This document shows positions 1-10,150 of a DNA stretch of 64,000 nt, in pieces. The translations under genes were made by a program, and so were the position numbers. The DNA is from Gaertneriomyces semiglobifer (lineage: Eukaryota; Chytridiomycota; Chytridiomycetes; Spizellomycetales; Spizellomycetaceae), in the NCBI GenBank assembly GCA_025558075.1, contig JAHLKF010000014.1:417130-481129 (forward strand), read 5' to 3'. The notes under the pieces were generated by a model. It saw only the letters and a list, made by a program, of their open reading frames with translations, was not told the DNA's origin and did no database searches. Position 1 is the stretch's first letter. Every line of letters begins with the position of its first letter.

Positions 1-876
1 CGTGTTATTTGGACAGTACGGCCTGGCGTAAGAGCTGGCGTAAGAGCTCAATTTCGAGGTGCAGTGTTGCCTGTGGGAACTTTCCCACGGCTCTTAAACT
101 GGCTTGTTGAGGCCGCTTGTACACTTCTTCTTCATATACACCTAACATTTACATATCGCTCAAGCAGGCACATATCAACCTCCTCCTCGTAGAGTCTACC
201 TCTCTTCAGGTTCATGTTCATGTTCATCTCGGCCCGGCCGTGTTATTAGTGTTCGCATTGCGCGCGTGTCTGTCCGAACGCGCGTGTTCATGTTCACTTT
301 CAATTTCACACTCGCGCGAGTCCATCGACCAGCGAGAACAGCAAACGGAACCGGAATGCATGGCTGCAATCGATCCGATCGGCGGGATGCACGTCGTCGT
401 CGTCAGAGTGCGTCAGATCATGTAAATTAAACTTAAATTAAAGTGAGTTCATATCCATGCCGGGTATGGATCGCACGTGCGAGTGTTGGTCATCCCAGCT
501 AAGGCAAACAAGCATTCCTTCTTTTTGATTGCATAAGCCTGGACCTCCAGGTCCATTTCTTCAGGAAGGTTTGAGTGCATCGTTGTGTGCATGTACAGTT
601 GGCCAAACGGGAAACTCGAGAACCAGTTACATTAATTTACGCAACGGGCCCATGTTACATGCAGGAGCACCGTCACGCATGTATGAGAGCAGTGGGGCCT
701 TCAGTAAGATGCCTGTCGACCTGTCAAGATTGGTTGAATGAAAAGCAAACCACCTCGTCCGCACACAACGTCGAGTACTAGATCGGGCTATGGCACGAGT
801 TTCACTACGTTGAATGCACGAAGGCGACGCAAGCCAGTATATTATATGTAACAGTATGAGAAGTCGTACGAGCTCA
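1..876. other. gene-free stretch
   Basis: No coding region is convincing here; the open frames are short, begin at non-ATG codons and show no domain-like composition. The only structure seen is a 12-bp unit repeated head to tail at 25-48 and short TTCATG repeats near 210-225. It lies immediately outside the tRNA-derived repeat cluster. Confidence 0.5.
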
Positions 877-940
877 TCAAAAAAATAACAAAAATACTGA
901 TCTATGAACTCTCGTCTCCTGAGCACCAACGTAATCACTC

Positions 941-1152
941 CAAAAAATAACAAAAGTACCGAGCCCAGGGCATCCATCATTGCAAAGTGCACCTCCCCGG
1001 AATCGAACCGTCGTCCGCCGGCTTTACTTGCTCAAGATGCCCAGGTCTAGACCACTCGGCTATGGAGGAGTCTTGTTTTACATAGGAAACATTCGCAATT
1101 ACCCTTCGTCGCAGGGCATTGGAACAAACGCGTCGCGACTTGCCATGCGAGA
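941..1152 (-). repeat. tRNA-derived repeat, full copy 1
   Basis: Read on the minus strand, this copy contains a perfect RNA polymerase III A box (TAGCCGAGTGG) and B box (GGTTCGATTCC), an imperfect class II tRNA-like fold, then a tail ending in TTTTGTTATTTTTTG. The acceptor stem pairs at six of seven positions and the T stem is imperfect, so it is a tRNA relic or SINE head rather than a working tRNA. It is nearly identical to the copy on the opposite strand at 4.2-4.4 kb. A tail-like fragment precedes it at about 877-900. Sequence beyond the tRNA-like part (CATAGGAAACATT and about 80 bp further) is shared too, so the repeat is longer than the tRNA core. Confidence 0.75.
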
Positions 1153-1499
1153 ACACCGATTTTCACACTTACGCAATCACACATTGAATTGACAAGAGCA
1201 GAGCATAGCAAAGGCAGAGAACAACGGGCCCCATCGCCTGGAATGCCTGCTAATATCAGTTATAATATGAGGTAAGCACCTCCCGTGATTTTCGCGTGAC
1301 TTTGGAGGTCCGATGCAGATCCAAGCATGCTACGTAAATACCTGAGTGTCTTCGCACCAATTAACGCTGGGGACGCCTGGTGATGGGAGACGTAGGGTCA
1401 CTGCAGGGGCCTGAACTTCCTGGACATGTGGTACTCTCGTGGGAAGCATCATCCAAATATTTTGCATCATTGCTTGCTGAATTTGAAATACAATGTTTT

Positions 1500-1625
1500 C
1501 CACTCACTGCTTTAAGTTAAACCGTTCGGCTATGGCGGCGTCTCGTTTTACACAAGAAAACATTGGCTAGTTAACGTCGATCGACCTTTTGCGCAAATCT
1601 CGCCAATCTCATTCGAGGCATAAAA
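1500..1625 (-). repeat. tRNA-derived repeat, partial copy
   Basis: It keeps only the A-box side of the tRNA-like core (GTTCGGCTATGGCGGCGTC as written on the plus strand) and the adjoining flank, followed by a block ending in GAGGCATAAAACAG. That block recurs in the next two partial copies but not in the full copies, which defines a second subfamily. Confidence 0.55.
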
Positions 1626-1664
1626 CAGTCAGACATAAGTCAGCCCCTCCGGAGTGAGAACAAC

Positions 1665-1830
1665 AGTTAACAGTGCCGGCTTTTACTCGCTCAAGATGTC
1701 AGGTTTAGACCGCCCGGCTACAGAGGCGTTTTGTTATGCATAGGAAAACATTGGCAATTAAAAAATCGATTGATCTTCAAGCGAATCTCGCCAACCTCAT
1801 TTGAGACATAAACAGTGGTGCTTCTTTGCA
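1665..1830 (-). repeat. tRNA-derived repeat, partial copy of second subfamily
   Basis: It retains the middle of the tRNA-like core (GCTCAAGATGTCAGG) and the A-box half with several substitutions, but lacks the B box and the T-rich tail. The flank ending in GAGACATAAACAGTG matches those of the neighbouring partial copies. Confidence 0.5.
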
Positions 1831-1857
1831 GAGAGAAGAACAGTTGAATGCGGCAGT

Positions 1858-1992
1858 CAAAAAATAACAAAAGGCACCGGGTTCAGTGCATCTATCACCG
1901 CAAGTGCACCTTACGTCTTGCACATAGGAAAATACTGGCGAGTCGATGTCGATCGATTCATGCAAACTCATTTTGAGGCATAAACAGTGATC
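1858..1992 (-). repeat. tRNA-derived repeat, internally deleted copy
   Basis: It starts with the tail (AAAAAATAACAAAAG), continues for about 50 bp, then jumps over the whole tRNA-like core to the CACATAGGAAAATA flank and the GAGGCATAAACAGTG block. The internal deletion removes both polymerase III boxes, so it should be transcriptionally dead. Confidence 0.5.
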
Positions 1993-2071
1993 CTTCATAT
2001 ATACACATAAGTAATATGTTTCATTGCAGATAGAACAGTATTACAATATATATAGGCCATCAAAAATAGAT

Positions 2072-2286
2072 CAAAAAATAACAAAAGTACCGAGCCCAGG
2101 GCATCCATCATTGCAAAGTGCACCTCCCCGGAATCGAACTTGCGTTCCCGGCCTTACAGCGCTCAAGATGCCCAGGTCTAGACCGCTCGGCTATGGCGGC
2201 GTCTTTGTTTTACATAGAAAACATTCGCAAGATTACCCTTCATCGCAGGGCGCTGGAACAAACGCGTCGCGGCATGCCATGCGAAG
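2072..2286 (-). repeat. tRNA-derived repeat, full copy 2
   Basis: Full-length copy with the tail, B box, core and A box in order on the minus strand. It differs from copy 1 in the variable-arm region (TTGCGTTCCCGGCC versus GTCGTCCGCCGGC as written on the plus strand) and shares that variant with copy 3, so copies 2 and 3 belong to one subgroup. It is followed after about 30 bp by copy 3 in the same orientation. Confidence 0.75.
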
Positions 2287-2314
2287 ACCATCCCTGAGCA
2301 GCAACGTAATCATT

Positions 2315-2505
2315 CAAAAAATAACAAAAGTACCGAGCCCAGGGCATCTATCATCGCAAAGTGCACCTCCCCGGAATCGAACTTGCGTTCCCGGCCTTAC
2401 AGCGCTCAAGATGCCCAGGTCTAGACCACTCGGCTATGGCGGCGTCTTGTTCTACATAGGAAAACAATGGCAAGATTGCCCTAACGCGTCGTAACCCGGC
2501 CATGC
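2315..2505 (-). repeat. tRNA-derived repeat, full copy 3
   Basis: Same orientation as copy 2 and the same subgroup by the variable-arm sequence. The A box, B box and T-rich tail are intact. The GCAACGTAATCATTC run just before it resembles the flank before copy 1 (CCAACGTAATCACTCC), so copies may have spread by duplication with flanks, not only by retroposition. Confidence 0.75.
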
Positions 2506-3233
2506 GAGGTGTCAACGAACCTATCTTGAGTAATACCTAGTATACTAGCAACCCAGTTTGAACAAACGAGCGATGGGTTTTCATAGCGAGTCGAAGTCCT
2601 CCCTAAGTCAATGAGAAGTAGGTTACCCGGTTATTCATTTCCCCGTAACCCCATACGTATACATGTACGATTGTGGAGGGTGTGCCACCACTCCTTCTCC
2701 CTAACCGTACGCGTAGCCGCAAATGCTGACCGTATACGTAACTGCTGAATTTGAACCTAGCTGCTACCTGTTACATACAGACGGACCTCCAGCTGTATAT
2801 GTAGTAGTATCCTTCACACACAAACGACATGTTATATATGGCCGAATCTTTCCCTTTCCGCAGTCGTAACGTAATGCGGGGTCCAAACAGCTTGCGTGGT
2901 AAACAACCCCACACCAGTGCACTCTTTCCGTGACGTGCTAGTTCCAACGATGTCCACCTTCAGCAAGTGTGAAATTCTCATTGCACACCTCGAATGTGAC
3001 GTTAAATAGACAATGTTTTCGTATGCATTACAAGAAGCTTCCATAGGCAGTAAGGTTTATTTAACACATAGTAATATTCAACATAGAACACAAAATGACG
3101 AATGTCTATATAGTCGGAAATACGGGAAATGATGACATGTCAAGTGAAAGGTATGCCCGAAGCATTTTTTCACCTGCCGCCGGGTCTCACGGCCGCTTTG
3201 CCTTGATCTCCAGTTGTCGAGGTTGTTGTAGTC
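2506..3233. other. gene-free stretch between repeats
   Basis: No supported gene. The open frames are short and have no recognisable domain. Weak CGTATACG-type alternating sequence occurs around 2640-2730. Confidence 0.4.
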
Positions 3234-3600
3234 GATGCTCACATGGCGATGCTCACATGGCGATGCTCACACGGCGATCTCACATGGCGATGCTTACACG
3301 GCGATGCTCACACGGCGATGCTTACATGGCGATGTTGTCGAGGTTGTTGCAGCCGAGGTTGTTGCAGTCGAGGTCGTTGCAGTCGAGGTTGTTGCAGTCG
3401 AGGTTGTTGCAGTCGAGGTTGTTGCAGTCGAGGTTGTTGTAGTCGAGGTTGTTGTAGTCGAGGTTGTTGTAGTCGGTGTCCAAAAGGCGGTGTCCAGAAG
3501 TCGATGTCCAGAGGTCGAAGTCCAGCAGTCGAAGTCCAGCAGTCGAAGTCCAGCAGTCGAAGTCCAGTAGTCGAAGTCCAGTAGTCGAAGTCCAGGAGGC
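3234..3600. repeat. three adjoining minisatellites (14, 15 and 14 bp units)
   Basis: Three different short tandem arrays lie end to end. Array A (about 3234-3335) has a 14-bp unit of the type GATGCTCACATGGC, about seven copies. Array B (3340-3475) has a 15-bp unit GAGGTTGTTGCAGTC, nine copies with a C-to-T variant in the last ones. Array C (about 3517-3600) has a 14-bp unit GAAGTCCAGCAGTC, six copies. Because no unit carries a stop codon in several frames, long open frames appear on both strands, but their translation is purely repetitive and I do not call a gene. Confidence 0.9.
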
Positions 3601-4204
3601 GGCCCCCTTGCAAATGATGGAAACGGAGGTGAATAATCGAACCACCCAAAACCACAAGATGTGTAAGAGATGTCATCCCGGTTGTTTACGTGACACTCGG
3701 ATTCTGATCGCGGTCAAATAGAGCATCTACAGCAGCTGCGAGCTTAAGCGCGGCTGAACTGCGTGAAGTCTAGCCAACTTCAGTATCCGACACGAAAGGC
3801 AACAGGTCAAACGCGCAATCAGGTTTTATCACTGGTGGCCGCGACCTCCAGCTTAGTCCTTCATGCTTCCCCCAAACGCCTGAAGAAAAAGGGGAGGGAG
3901 AGACGAACGGGGGGGCCCCTTTTTATATCCGAGAGGGCGTACCCTTTGGTGAGGGGCGATTGCGCCATTCGTCATCTAAATTGAACGTCATCCACAACTA
4001 AGCTCGGATGCAAAAGGATGGATCCGGATACGCACATGAAAGACAGCAGCAACTGGGCCACCAAGTAGATTGCAAAACAATGGCACAGCTGCTTACTCAA
4101 AGGGACTCATCGTTCCAGATTCCGGTTCTAGATTGGCTGTCCGCGTGTTAAACGCTGTCGTAATCTGCGCACACGCGTGGGAAACTACGCGTCCGGACAA
4201 CACA
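3601..4204. other. gene-free stretch
   Basis: No gene supported. Short unrelated frames only; nothing repeated or structured was noticed. Confidence 0.4.
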
Positions 4205-4403
4205 CCTCGCATGGGCCGCGTGCGACAAAGGGACGGAGGGTAATCTTGTGAATGTTTCCTATGCACAACAAGACTCCTCCATAGCCGAGTGGTCTAGACC
4301 TGGGCATCTTGAGCAAGTAAAGCCGGCGGACGACGGTTCGATTCCGGGGAGGTGCACTTTGCAATGATAGATGCCCTGGGCTCGATACTTTTGTTATTTT
4401 TTG
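4205..4403 (+). repeat. tRNA-derived repeat, full copy 4 (plus strand)
   Basis: The only full copy on the plus strand. The tRNA-like core runs from about 4270 to 4362 with A box TAGCCGAGTGG and B box GGTTCGATTCC, then the tail to TTTGTTATTTTTTGG. It is closest to copy 1, sharing its variable-arm sequence. The GAATGTTTCCTATG flank upstream of the core is conserved with the minus-strand copies. The inverted orientation relative to the others argues for independent movement or local inversion. Confidence 0.75.
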
Positions 4404-5089
4404 GAAAATGTACCTAATACTGCGAAGTACTATGAATACTATATATATATACTATTATAGAGCAACGTTGTCGGTCGCGGATGGTGACTGCGTTGCATGT
4501 CGCTGCTAAGTAGTATGTGACCATGTTGTACTGGATGATGTTCATATCCCATTGTGTTCCTAAGGCTCGCCTTCCATCTTCATCACTTTGTCTACAACTA
4601 CACACGATTTATTGAGGTCTTTGTCCTAATCGCTAACATCTTGTAAGTATCCGGGTTGTGGCGAAAGGGTGCGACACTTTATGCTACCGTCGCTGTTGGT
4701 CTTTCCACCAAGATCCTAGGATTTCAACTATTCCGGCGTTGCCCAGTATCTGCACCTTGTTCAGTCACCTTTAGCGTCTCTTGCATTGCCTCGCAGTCTT
4801 GTGGGTTTGCCTACACGGTTAGATCCTCGCAAAGCGGGAAGGAACGCGATTGTCTTCAGCGTTGAACTTCAGTCAGGGACCTAAACTCACAACCCAACAG
4901 GCAAGGCCCAGCAGATGTAAAATTGGGAGAGGGCATCCATGATCTATTATGTCCCATTTCTCAAAGCAACGTCCGTCCTATGGCGCTTCACATTCAGATC
5001 ACAAGCCGGTTTGCCGAACAAACATAAACTCAGAGGATACTCTTCTGTGACTACGTCATGGTTATTATATTAGCTGTAAGAAACCATCA

Positions 5090-5161
5090 GGGCTTATGGC
5101 CAAATGGGAAGGCGCCTGACTACGGATCAGGAGATTCCAGGTTCGATCCCTGGTAAGCTCG
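5090..5161 (+). tRNA. tRNA-Arg (anticodon ACG)
   Basis: A 72-nt cloverleaf can be drawn. The acceptor stem GGGCTTA pairs with TAAGCTC (one G-U pair), the anticodon stem CCTGA/TCAGG encloses the loop CTACGGA with anticodon ACG, and the T arm CCAGG/CCTGG encloses TTCGATC. No intron is present. A T7 run about eight bases downstream (near 5170) is a polymerase III terminator. Unlike the tRNA-derived repeats upstream, all stems are paired, so this should be functional. Confidence 0.93.
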
Positions 5162-5481
5162 CTTGTACACATTTTTTTATTTTTATTTTTGGCGTGATTA
5201 GAGAGGTGCTCCAGATCCAGATCCAGCACACCCTCATTTGACATGATGACAGGCAAAGTAAGAACGGAGAACCATGCGTGAATTGGGATGAATTGAGCTT
5301 GAAATTGAGGAATGAATGGATGTGGATCGAGGAACGGACTGGAAGATACTTCGCATTCGCTGGATTCCCCCATTTGTCATCCTTCGACTCACAAACAACG
5401 TTCCACGTCTCAACAATTGTCAGCAACTCCAACGCGTAGTATCATCATCACAGTTGCGTTCGATGGGGGGGGAATCGCACC

Positions 5482-5488
5482 TATAAAA
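5482..5488 (+). promoter_or_regulatory. TATA box of the oxidoreductase gene
   Basis: TATAAAA lies 75 bp before the ATG at 5557, a normal distance for a fungal core promoter. Confidence 0.55.
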
Positions 5489-5556
5489 GAGGGGAGGCCC
5501 ACACAAGCTGTGCTAAGAGTTAACGCGAGAACAACACACTAACGATCTAAGAGAGA

Positions 5557-6630
5557 ATGGCAACAATGAAAGAAGCGATCGTGTACCCGGCAGAAAGCGA
5601 CACTGCTCCGTGCAGCGTCAAGATCATCTCGCGCGACATCCCTGTCCCCGCTGCAGGCCAAGTCCTCATCAAGAACGTCGTCGTAGGCACAAACCCCAAA
5701 GACTGGAAAGTCCCCTGCCTCTTCGGCGGCCCGGCCCAAAACTCAGGTGACGATGTAGCAGGCACCATTGCCGCCGTGGGCCCTGGGGTCGTTGAATTCA
5801 AGATCGGTGATCGCGTCGCTGCCTTTCACGAAATGCTAAAACCCGACGGCGCTTTTGCAGAGTACACTATCGCCTGGGCTCACACCACCTTTCACATCCC
5901 GGAACGCACTTCGTATGAGGAAGCCGCTACTATTCCGTTGGCGGCCATGACGGCTGCCATTGGAATGTACCTCTGTTTGCCCCTCCCAGAGCCGTGGAAG
6001 GACAACCGGAAGAAAATCCCTTTGGTCATTTACGGAGGGGCTAGTGCCGTTGGCGCCTTTGCGATCAAATTCGCCCAGAGATCGAATATTCATCCTATCA
6101 TTGCTGTGGCGGGCAGAGGCAAAGACTTTGTCGAGTCCCTCATCGACCGATCCAAAGGGGACACGATTGTCGACTACCGAGACGGCGACGAGGCCGTTAT
6201 CAGCGGTATTGAACAAGCCGTCAAACAGTCGGGCGAAACATTGTATTACGCGTTTGATTGTGTCTCGGAAAATGGGTCTTACCACAACCTGGCCAGAATC
6301 TTGCAGAAGAACGCGTCAGGCTCCAAAATGGTCCTGGTCCTGCCGGGGAAGGATAACTCTTCCATTCCATCCAACGTCGAATACACCATGTCCATGGTTG
6401 GACGCGTCCATAGTGCAATCGGGTCGGAGGATCCGGAATTCGGCCGGGAGTTTGGGTACGTGTTCTTTAGGTACATGTCATTGGGTCTGCAGAAGGGCTG
6501 GTTCAGTGGACACCCTTACGAGGTCATTCCAGGTGGTTTGAATGGGGTTGAGGAGGGTTTAAAGAGGTTAAAGTCCGGTCAAGCGAGTGCTGTAAAGTAC
6601 GTTTATCGCATTGCCGAGACCCCAAAGTAG
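5557..6630 (+). CDS. zinc-independent medium-chain alcohol dehydrogenase / enoyl reductase-like protein
   Basis: Intronless gene of 357 residues belonging to the medium-chain dehydrogenase/reductase superfamily, nearest in layout to the ToxD/trans-enoyl-reductase-like group of fungi. The N-terminal GroES-like domain contains the GTNPKDWK and GDDVAGTIAAVG segments. The cofactor domain carries YGGASAVGAFAIKFA, the NADPH-binding turn, at about residues 160-175. The cysteines that hold zinc in classical alcohol dehydrogenases are missing, so an NADPH-dependent C=C or C=O reductase is more likely than an alcohol dehydrogenase. The ATG at 5557 sits in AGAGAATGG, with a TATA box upstream. Several such proteins work in polyketide clusters, but no synthase gene lies nearby, so the substrate cannot be inferred. 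Confidence 0.88.
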   Translation: MATMKEAIVYPAESDTAPCSVKIISRDIPVPAAGQVLIKNVVVGTNPKDWKVPCLFGGPAQNSGDDVAGTIAAVGPGVVEFKIGDRVAAFHEMLKPDGAFAEYTIAWAHTTFHIPERTSYEEAATIPLAAMTAAIGMYLCLPLPEPWKDNRKKIPLVIYGGASAVGAFAIKFAQRSNIHPIIAVAGRGKDFVESLIDRSKGDTIVDYRDGDEAVISGIEQAVKQSGETLYYAFDCVSENGSYHNLARILQKNASGSKMVLVLPGKDNSSIPSNVEYTMSMVGRVHSAIGSEDPEFGREFGYVFFRYMSLGLQKGWFSGHPYEVIPGGLNGVEEGLKRLKSGQASAVKYVYRIAETPK

Positions 6631-6734
6631 TTAAGAGCCGTTTTCTGTAATCATCCCCGCTTGAAAGTGCCCAATGGTTTTTGTATATGCATTTTAAAAT
6701 ATCACTTTAAACACTGCAATTCATATGTTTCATT

Positions 6735-8628
6735 CTAATCCTCAAAGAAGTCTCGCATCATATCTCCCCAACCACCGCCACCACCACCTCCTTCACTCGT
6801 ACTTACACCTGCTTCCTCATCCGACAAAAACGGGCTATCGCCCCACTGATTCGTCTGATCCACGGGTGCCGTTGACGGAGGAGGTGGCGGCATATTCTGA
6901 CCTACCATATCCGGTGCAGCACGTCCTCCGCCCATGACACCTCCTATGGCCTGACCCGCTACAGCACCAGCACCTACCGCCGCAATGTCTCCCGCGACAC
7001 TGGCACCACCACTAACAGCTCCCACCGTTCCCATTGTCCCCACCATGTCTCCTCCTACGGGAGAAGGTGCAGGCACGTTCCCGGCCTCATGGTGAGACCC
7101 ACCCATCATTGGAAACGGCATGAAACCATGAAGGAGTCCACCACTCCTATGAAAACAGAAAAAGAGTGAGGTCGATTTATGAAAAGAAAGGGAAGGATTG
7201 CTGTTTTACCCGTGCGAGTGGCGACTAAAGTAGTCGATGTCGATATTGATGGCGCAGGCGAGGATGAGGGCACGTTCATCCAGTGATAAAGCGGTGGGTG
7301 AAGTATCGTCGAAATGAACCGCATACTGACCGAAATCGGTGAATATCTAATCCAAGAAAAACGAATCAGGTACATGTTATTAGCTCAAAGCGAACAAACG
7401 TTGTTGCTTTCATTGCTTTTACCTCTCGTGCGAATCCGGTAAAGTTTCGGTTTACTGTGGCCAAGACTTGATCGGTTTCGTTCATCAAGTTAAAGTCCCA
7501 CGAGAGAAAGGCTGTAGAGAGCGCGGAATTAGGCGTTCGTTTCTTTGCTCTGCAGTGGAGAAGCAATGGTGAGTTAAACTTACGTGCATCGACTAGTGAG
7601 TGCTGTGTCGTTTTCAGAAAGAGGTCGTATTTTCTCCGCAAGAGATGCCACACTCTACAGAAAGGTGATGTAAATGAAACAGATTCACATCCCTTTGCAG
7701 CCATAGGAGAGATACTCACTGCTGGACTTCGCCGATTAACCGATCATCAGCATCGTGCACAAAAATCTTACTGTTCAATAACCATTTCATCGGTCGAGAG
7801 ATCTACACCAGAAAAGAAAGAGATAAAGATAAGAAACTACACACTTCCTCTTTGCAGCTAGCTGCCGTCTGCAAACGTTAGAGAAGTGTTCCCCTTCGTA
7901 CCTTCAAAACCACATTCCCATTCCGGTCGAGCACTACGGCTTTGAATGGTCGTCGGGTCCTCAACAGCTGTCGCGAAAGCATTCCCGAAAACGATGTCTC
8001 CTCTTCCGCAATGAACCCAACATCTGTTCCCGTGGCATCTTTCAGCGCATACTTGTTGGCTTGCTCATACCCTAAAAAGCAAAAACCACTTTGAGTGATT
8101 CCGCTGCACACACAGAAATATATAACTTTTTAAGGGCGCCGTGATATACATACCAATCAACACATTGATCATCTCCATCTGTCGCGTCACCATGAGCGCC
8201 GGATGCGCCAGTACCAAATAAGCGCCTGACGATTGGTCCAGCACGGCATCAGGCCGGTCGCGCTCAGGAAGTCGAACAGGAACGTACCCCTCTAGTGTCG
8301 TCTGTGGGTTGGTGTTGGTTGCTTCGGGAAGGATGTGCGCTGGAGATGTGTTTTGTGGGGATGTGGCGGATGGGAGTCCTGATCGTGGTGTTGTGCGAGG
8401 AATGGGACGACGAGTTGATCGCTCTGCATGGGTTAGCCAATCACAGAAAGGAAATGTGACGTGTTAGATGTGGGAGATAGAGGAGAAGAGCTTTTATGTG
8501 AGGGTTTCGTTACCTGAACTGAGCCTGGCGCTGTAGTTTCGGATTGGAACGGTCCGTATGAGCAGAAACTCGGGATGATGCAAGTTGCGAGCTAGACGGA
8601 AAAGACTCTTGCCGTTCAAAACCGACAT
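6735..8628 (-). CDS. phospholipid scramblase family protein (Aim25-like), eight exons
   Basis: The exons on the minus strand are 8514-8628, 8154-8423, 7902-8071, 7720-7802, 7584-7654, 7423-7511, 7210-7346 and 6735-7146. Every junction has GT/AG ends and keeps phase, giving 448 residues. The start MSVLNGKSLFRLARNLHH is basic and could be a mitochondrial presequence, as in yeast Aim25. The scramblase core follows: LVLAHPALMVTRQMEMINV, then YEQANKYALKD, SRQLLRTRRPFKAVVLD, GEVQQVWHLLRRKYDLFL, TVNRNFTGFARE and FTDFGQYAVHFD. The last exon is a low-complexity Gly/Ala/Pro tail ending WGDMMRDFFED. Family members bind or move phospholipids across membranes or affect mitochondrial integrity; which applies here is inference. 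Confidence 0.9.
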
Positions 8629-8755
8629 GGCTCAAATGATTAACGAAGGCCTTATTTGCAAAGCGAAGAATGTAATAGGTTAAGGCAAATAAAACTTGAA
8701 AATCGAGAGAGCTTGTGTGAGTGCTATTTTTTGGTTATTTTTGCGAGTGACTAAG

Positions 8756-10150
8756 ACGGAAAACGGACACGGAATGAGTATAAAAGGGCGACTTACCTTG
8801 GTTCCCCTTTACGTTTCCAGCATACTATCGGCTTTGGCTCTCAGTGAAATGCGGTTATATCTTCCGTCCGACGTCTACCCTCACATTTTTCATTGGTGTG
8901 ATGATGAGACGGCTGTGCGCCTGCTTCAAACACAGCGTTCCGTGGATCACAGCATATCGACAATCGAGAATACGCCGTTGGTTGCGCGGTTTCTTGCTCC
9001 GTAGAACGCTCTCGGATGCTCTCTATTGTGCGTGCCTAAGAGGCTCTTGTGATACCGTGGGATACCTGCTAGAACATGGCGCTGATGTGCATGCTGATAA
9101 TGACAGGACTCTACGGATAGCTTGTGACAACGGACACACAAAAATGGTTGCCCTTTTGTTGGAACATGGTGCTGATGTTCAAGCACACGGTGGCAGGGCT
9201 CTAGGGATAGCTTGCCGCAAAGGACACACTGAAGTGGTTGCCCTTTTATTGGAATATGGCGCTGATGTGCATGCAGGTGCTCTACAGAGCGCTTGTCAAT
9301 GGGGACACACTGAAATCGTTGCCTGCTTATTGCAGCACGGCGCTGATACGCATGCAAACCGTGGCCTTGCGTTATTCATAGCTTGTGAAAATGGAAACAC
9401 TCGAATAGTTGACCTTTTATTGGAACATAATACCCTGAAGTGGCCTTCCGTTTGTTGGAACATGGCGATTATGTGTATCCAAATGATGACAGGGCTCTAC
9501 AGCTAGCTTGTCAAAGGGGACACGCTGAAGTGGTTTTCCGTTTGTTGGAACATAGCGCCAATGCGCATGGAGAAATGGACATGACTTTGAAGTTATACTT
9601 GGCTTGCCAAAGCGGACTCACTGAAGCAGTTACCCTCCTGTTGCAGCATGGCGCCAATGTGCATGCAGATGAGGGCTGTGCTCTACGAATGGCTTCTCGT
9701 GACGGATATGTTCATATTGTTTCCGTCCTGTTGGAACATGGCGCCAATGTGCATGCAGATGATGATAGGGCTCTACGGATAGCTAGTGAAAGGGGACACA
9801 CGGAAGCAGTTGCCTTCCTATTGAAACATGGTGCCAATGTGCATGCAGCTGATGGCCACGCTCCAATAACCGCTTGTGAACACGGACACACCAAAATAAT
9901 TGACATCTTGTTGGAACATGGCGCCGATATGCATGCAACTGGTGACTGGGCACTAAGGAGCGCCTGTGAATACGGACACACTGAAGCAGCGTCCCTCCTG
10001 TTAACACATGGCGCTAATGTGCATGCAGGAGATAGTAATGCTTTAGCCATAGCTTCTCGTAGAGGGCACACTGACGTAGTTGCGCTCCTGTTGGAGCGCG
10101 GCGCCAGAATGCATGCTAGAGGAAGCTGGATCACTGACCGGCGGAAATAG
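8756..10150 (+). pseudogene. F-box-like / ankyrin-repeat gene, decayed left copy
   Basis: This is the ruined twin of the gene at 12.07 kb. Alignment by eye shows the partner's start ATG replaced by ACG at 8756. The F-box-like segment (LPSDVYPHIFHWCDDETAVRLL) is intact, but a 2-nt loss near 8970 shifts the frame. A second frameshift falls near 9440, inside an ankyrin repeat. After each shift, good ankyrin repeats of 33 residues (consensus HTEVVALLLEHGADVHA) continue, about a dozen in total, up to a stop at 10150. TATAAAA at 8779-8785 lies downstream of the lost start, so a shorter transcript is conceivable. Homology with the partner's 3' flank continues to about 10.5 kb. Confidence 0.85.

Noticed and set aside
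941..1152. Functional tRNA-Leu or tRNA-Ser gene in the repeat copies
   Set aside because: The A and B boxes are perfect, but the acceptor and T stems have mismatches, the fold differs between copies, and several partial copies exist.
3234..3600. Possible CRISPR array
   Set aside because: Units are directly adjacent with no unique spacers, and the genome is eukaryotic.
3095..3721. Long overlapping open frames on both strands through the minisatellites
   Set aside because: Their translation is only the repeat unit; four or more frames stay open because the units lack stop codons, and there is no non-repeat coding sequence.
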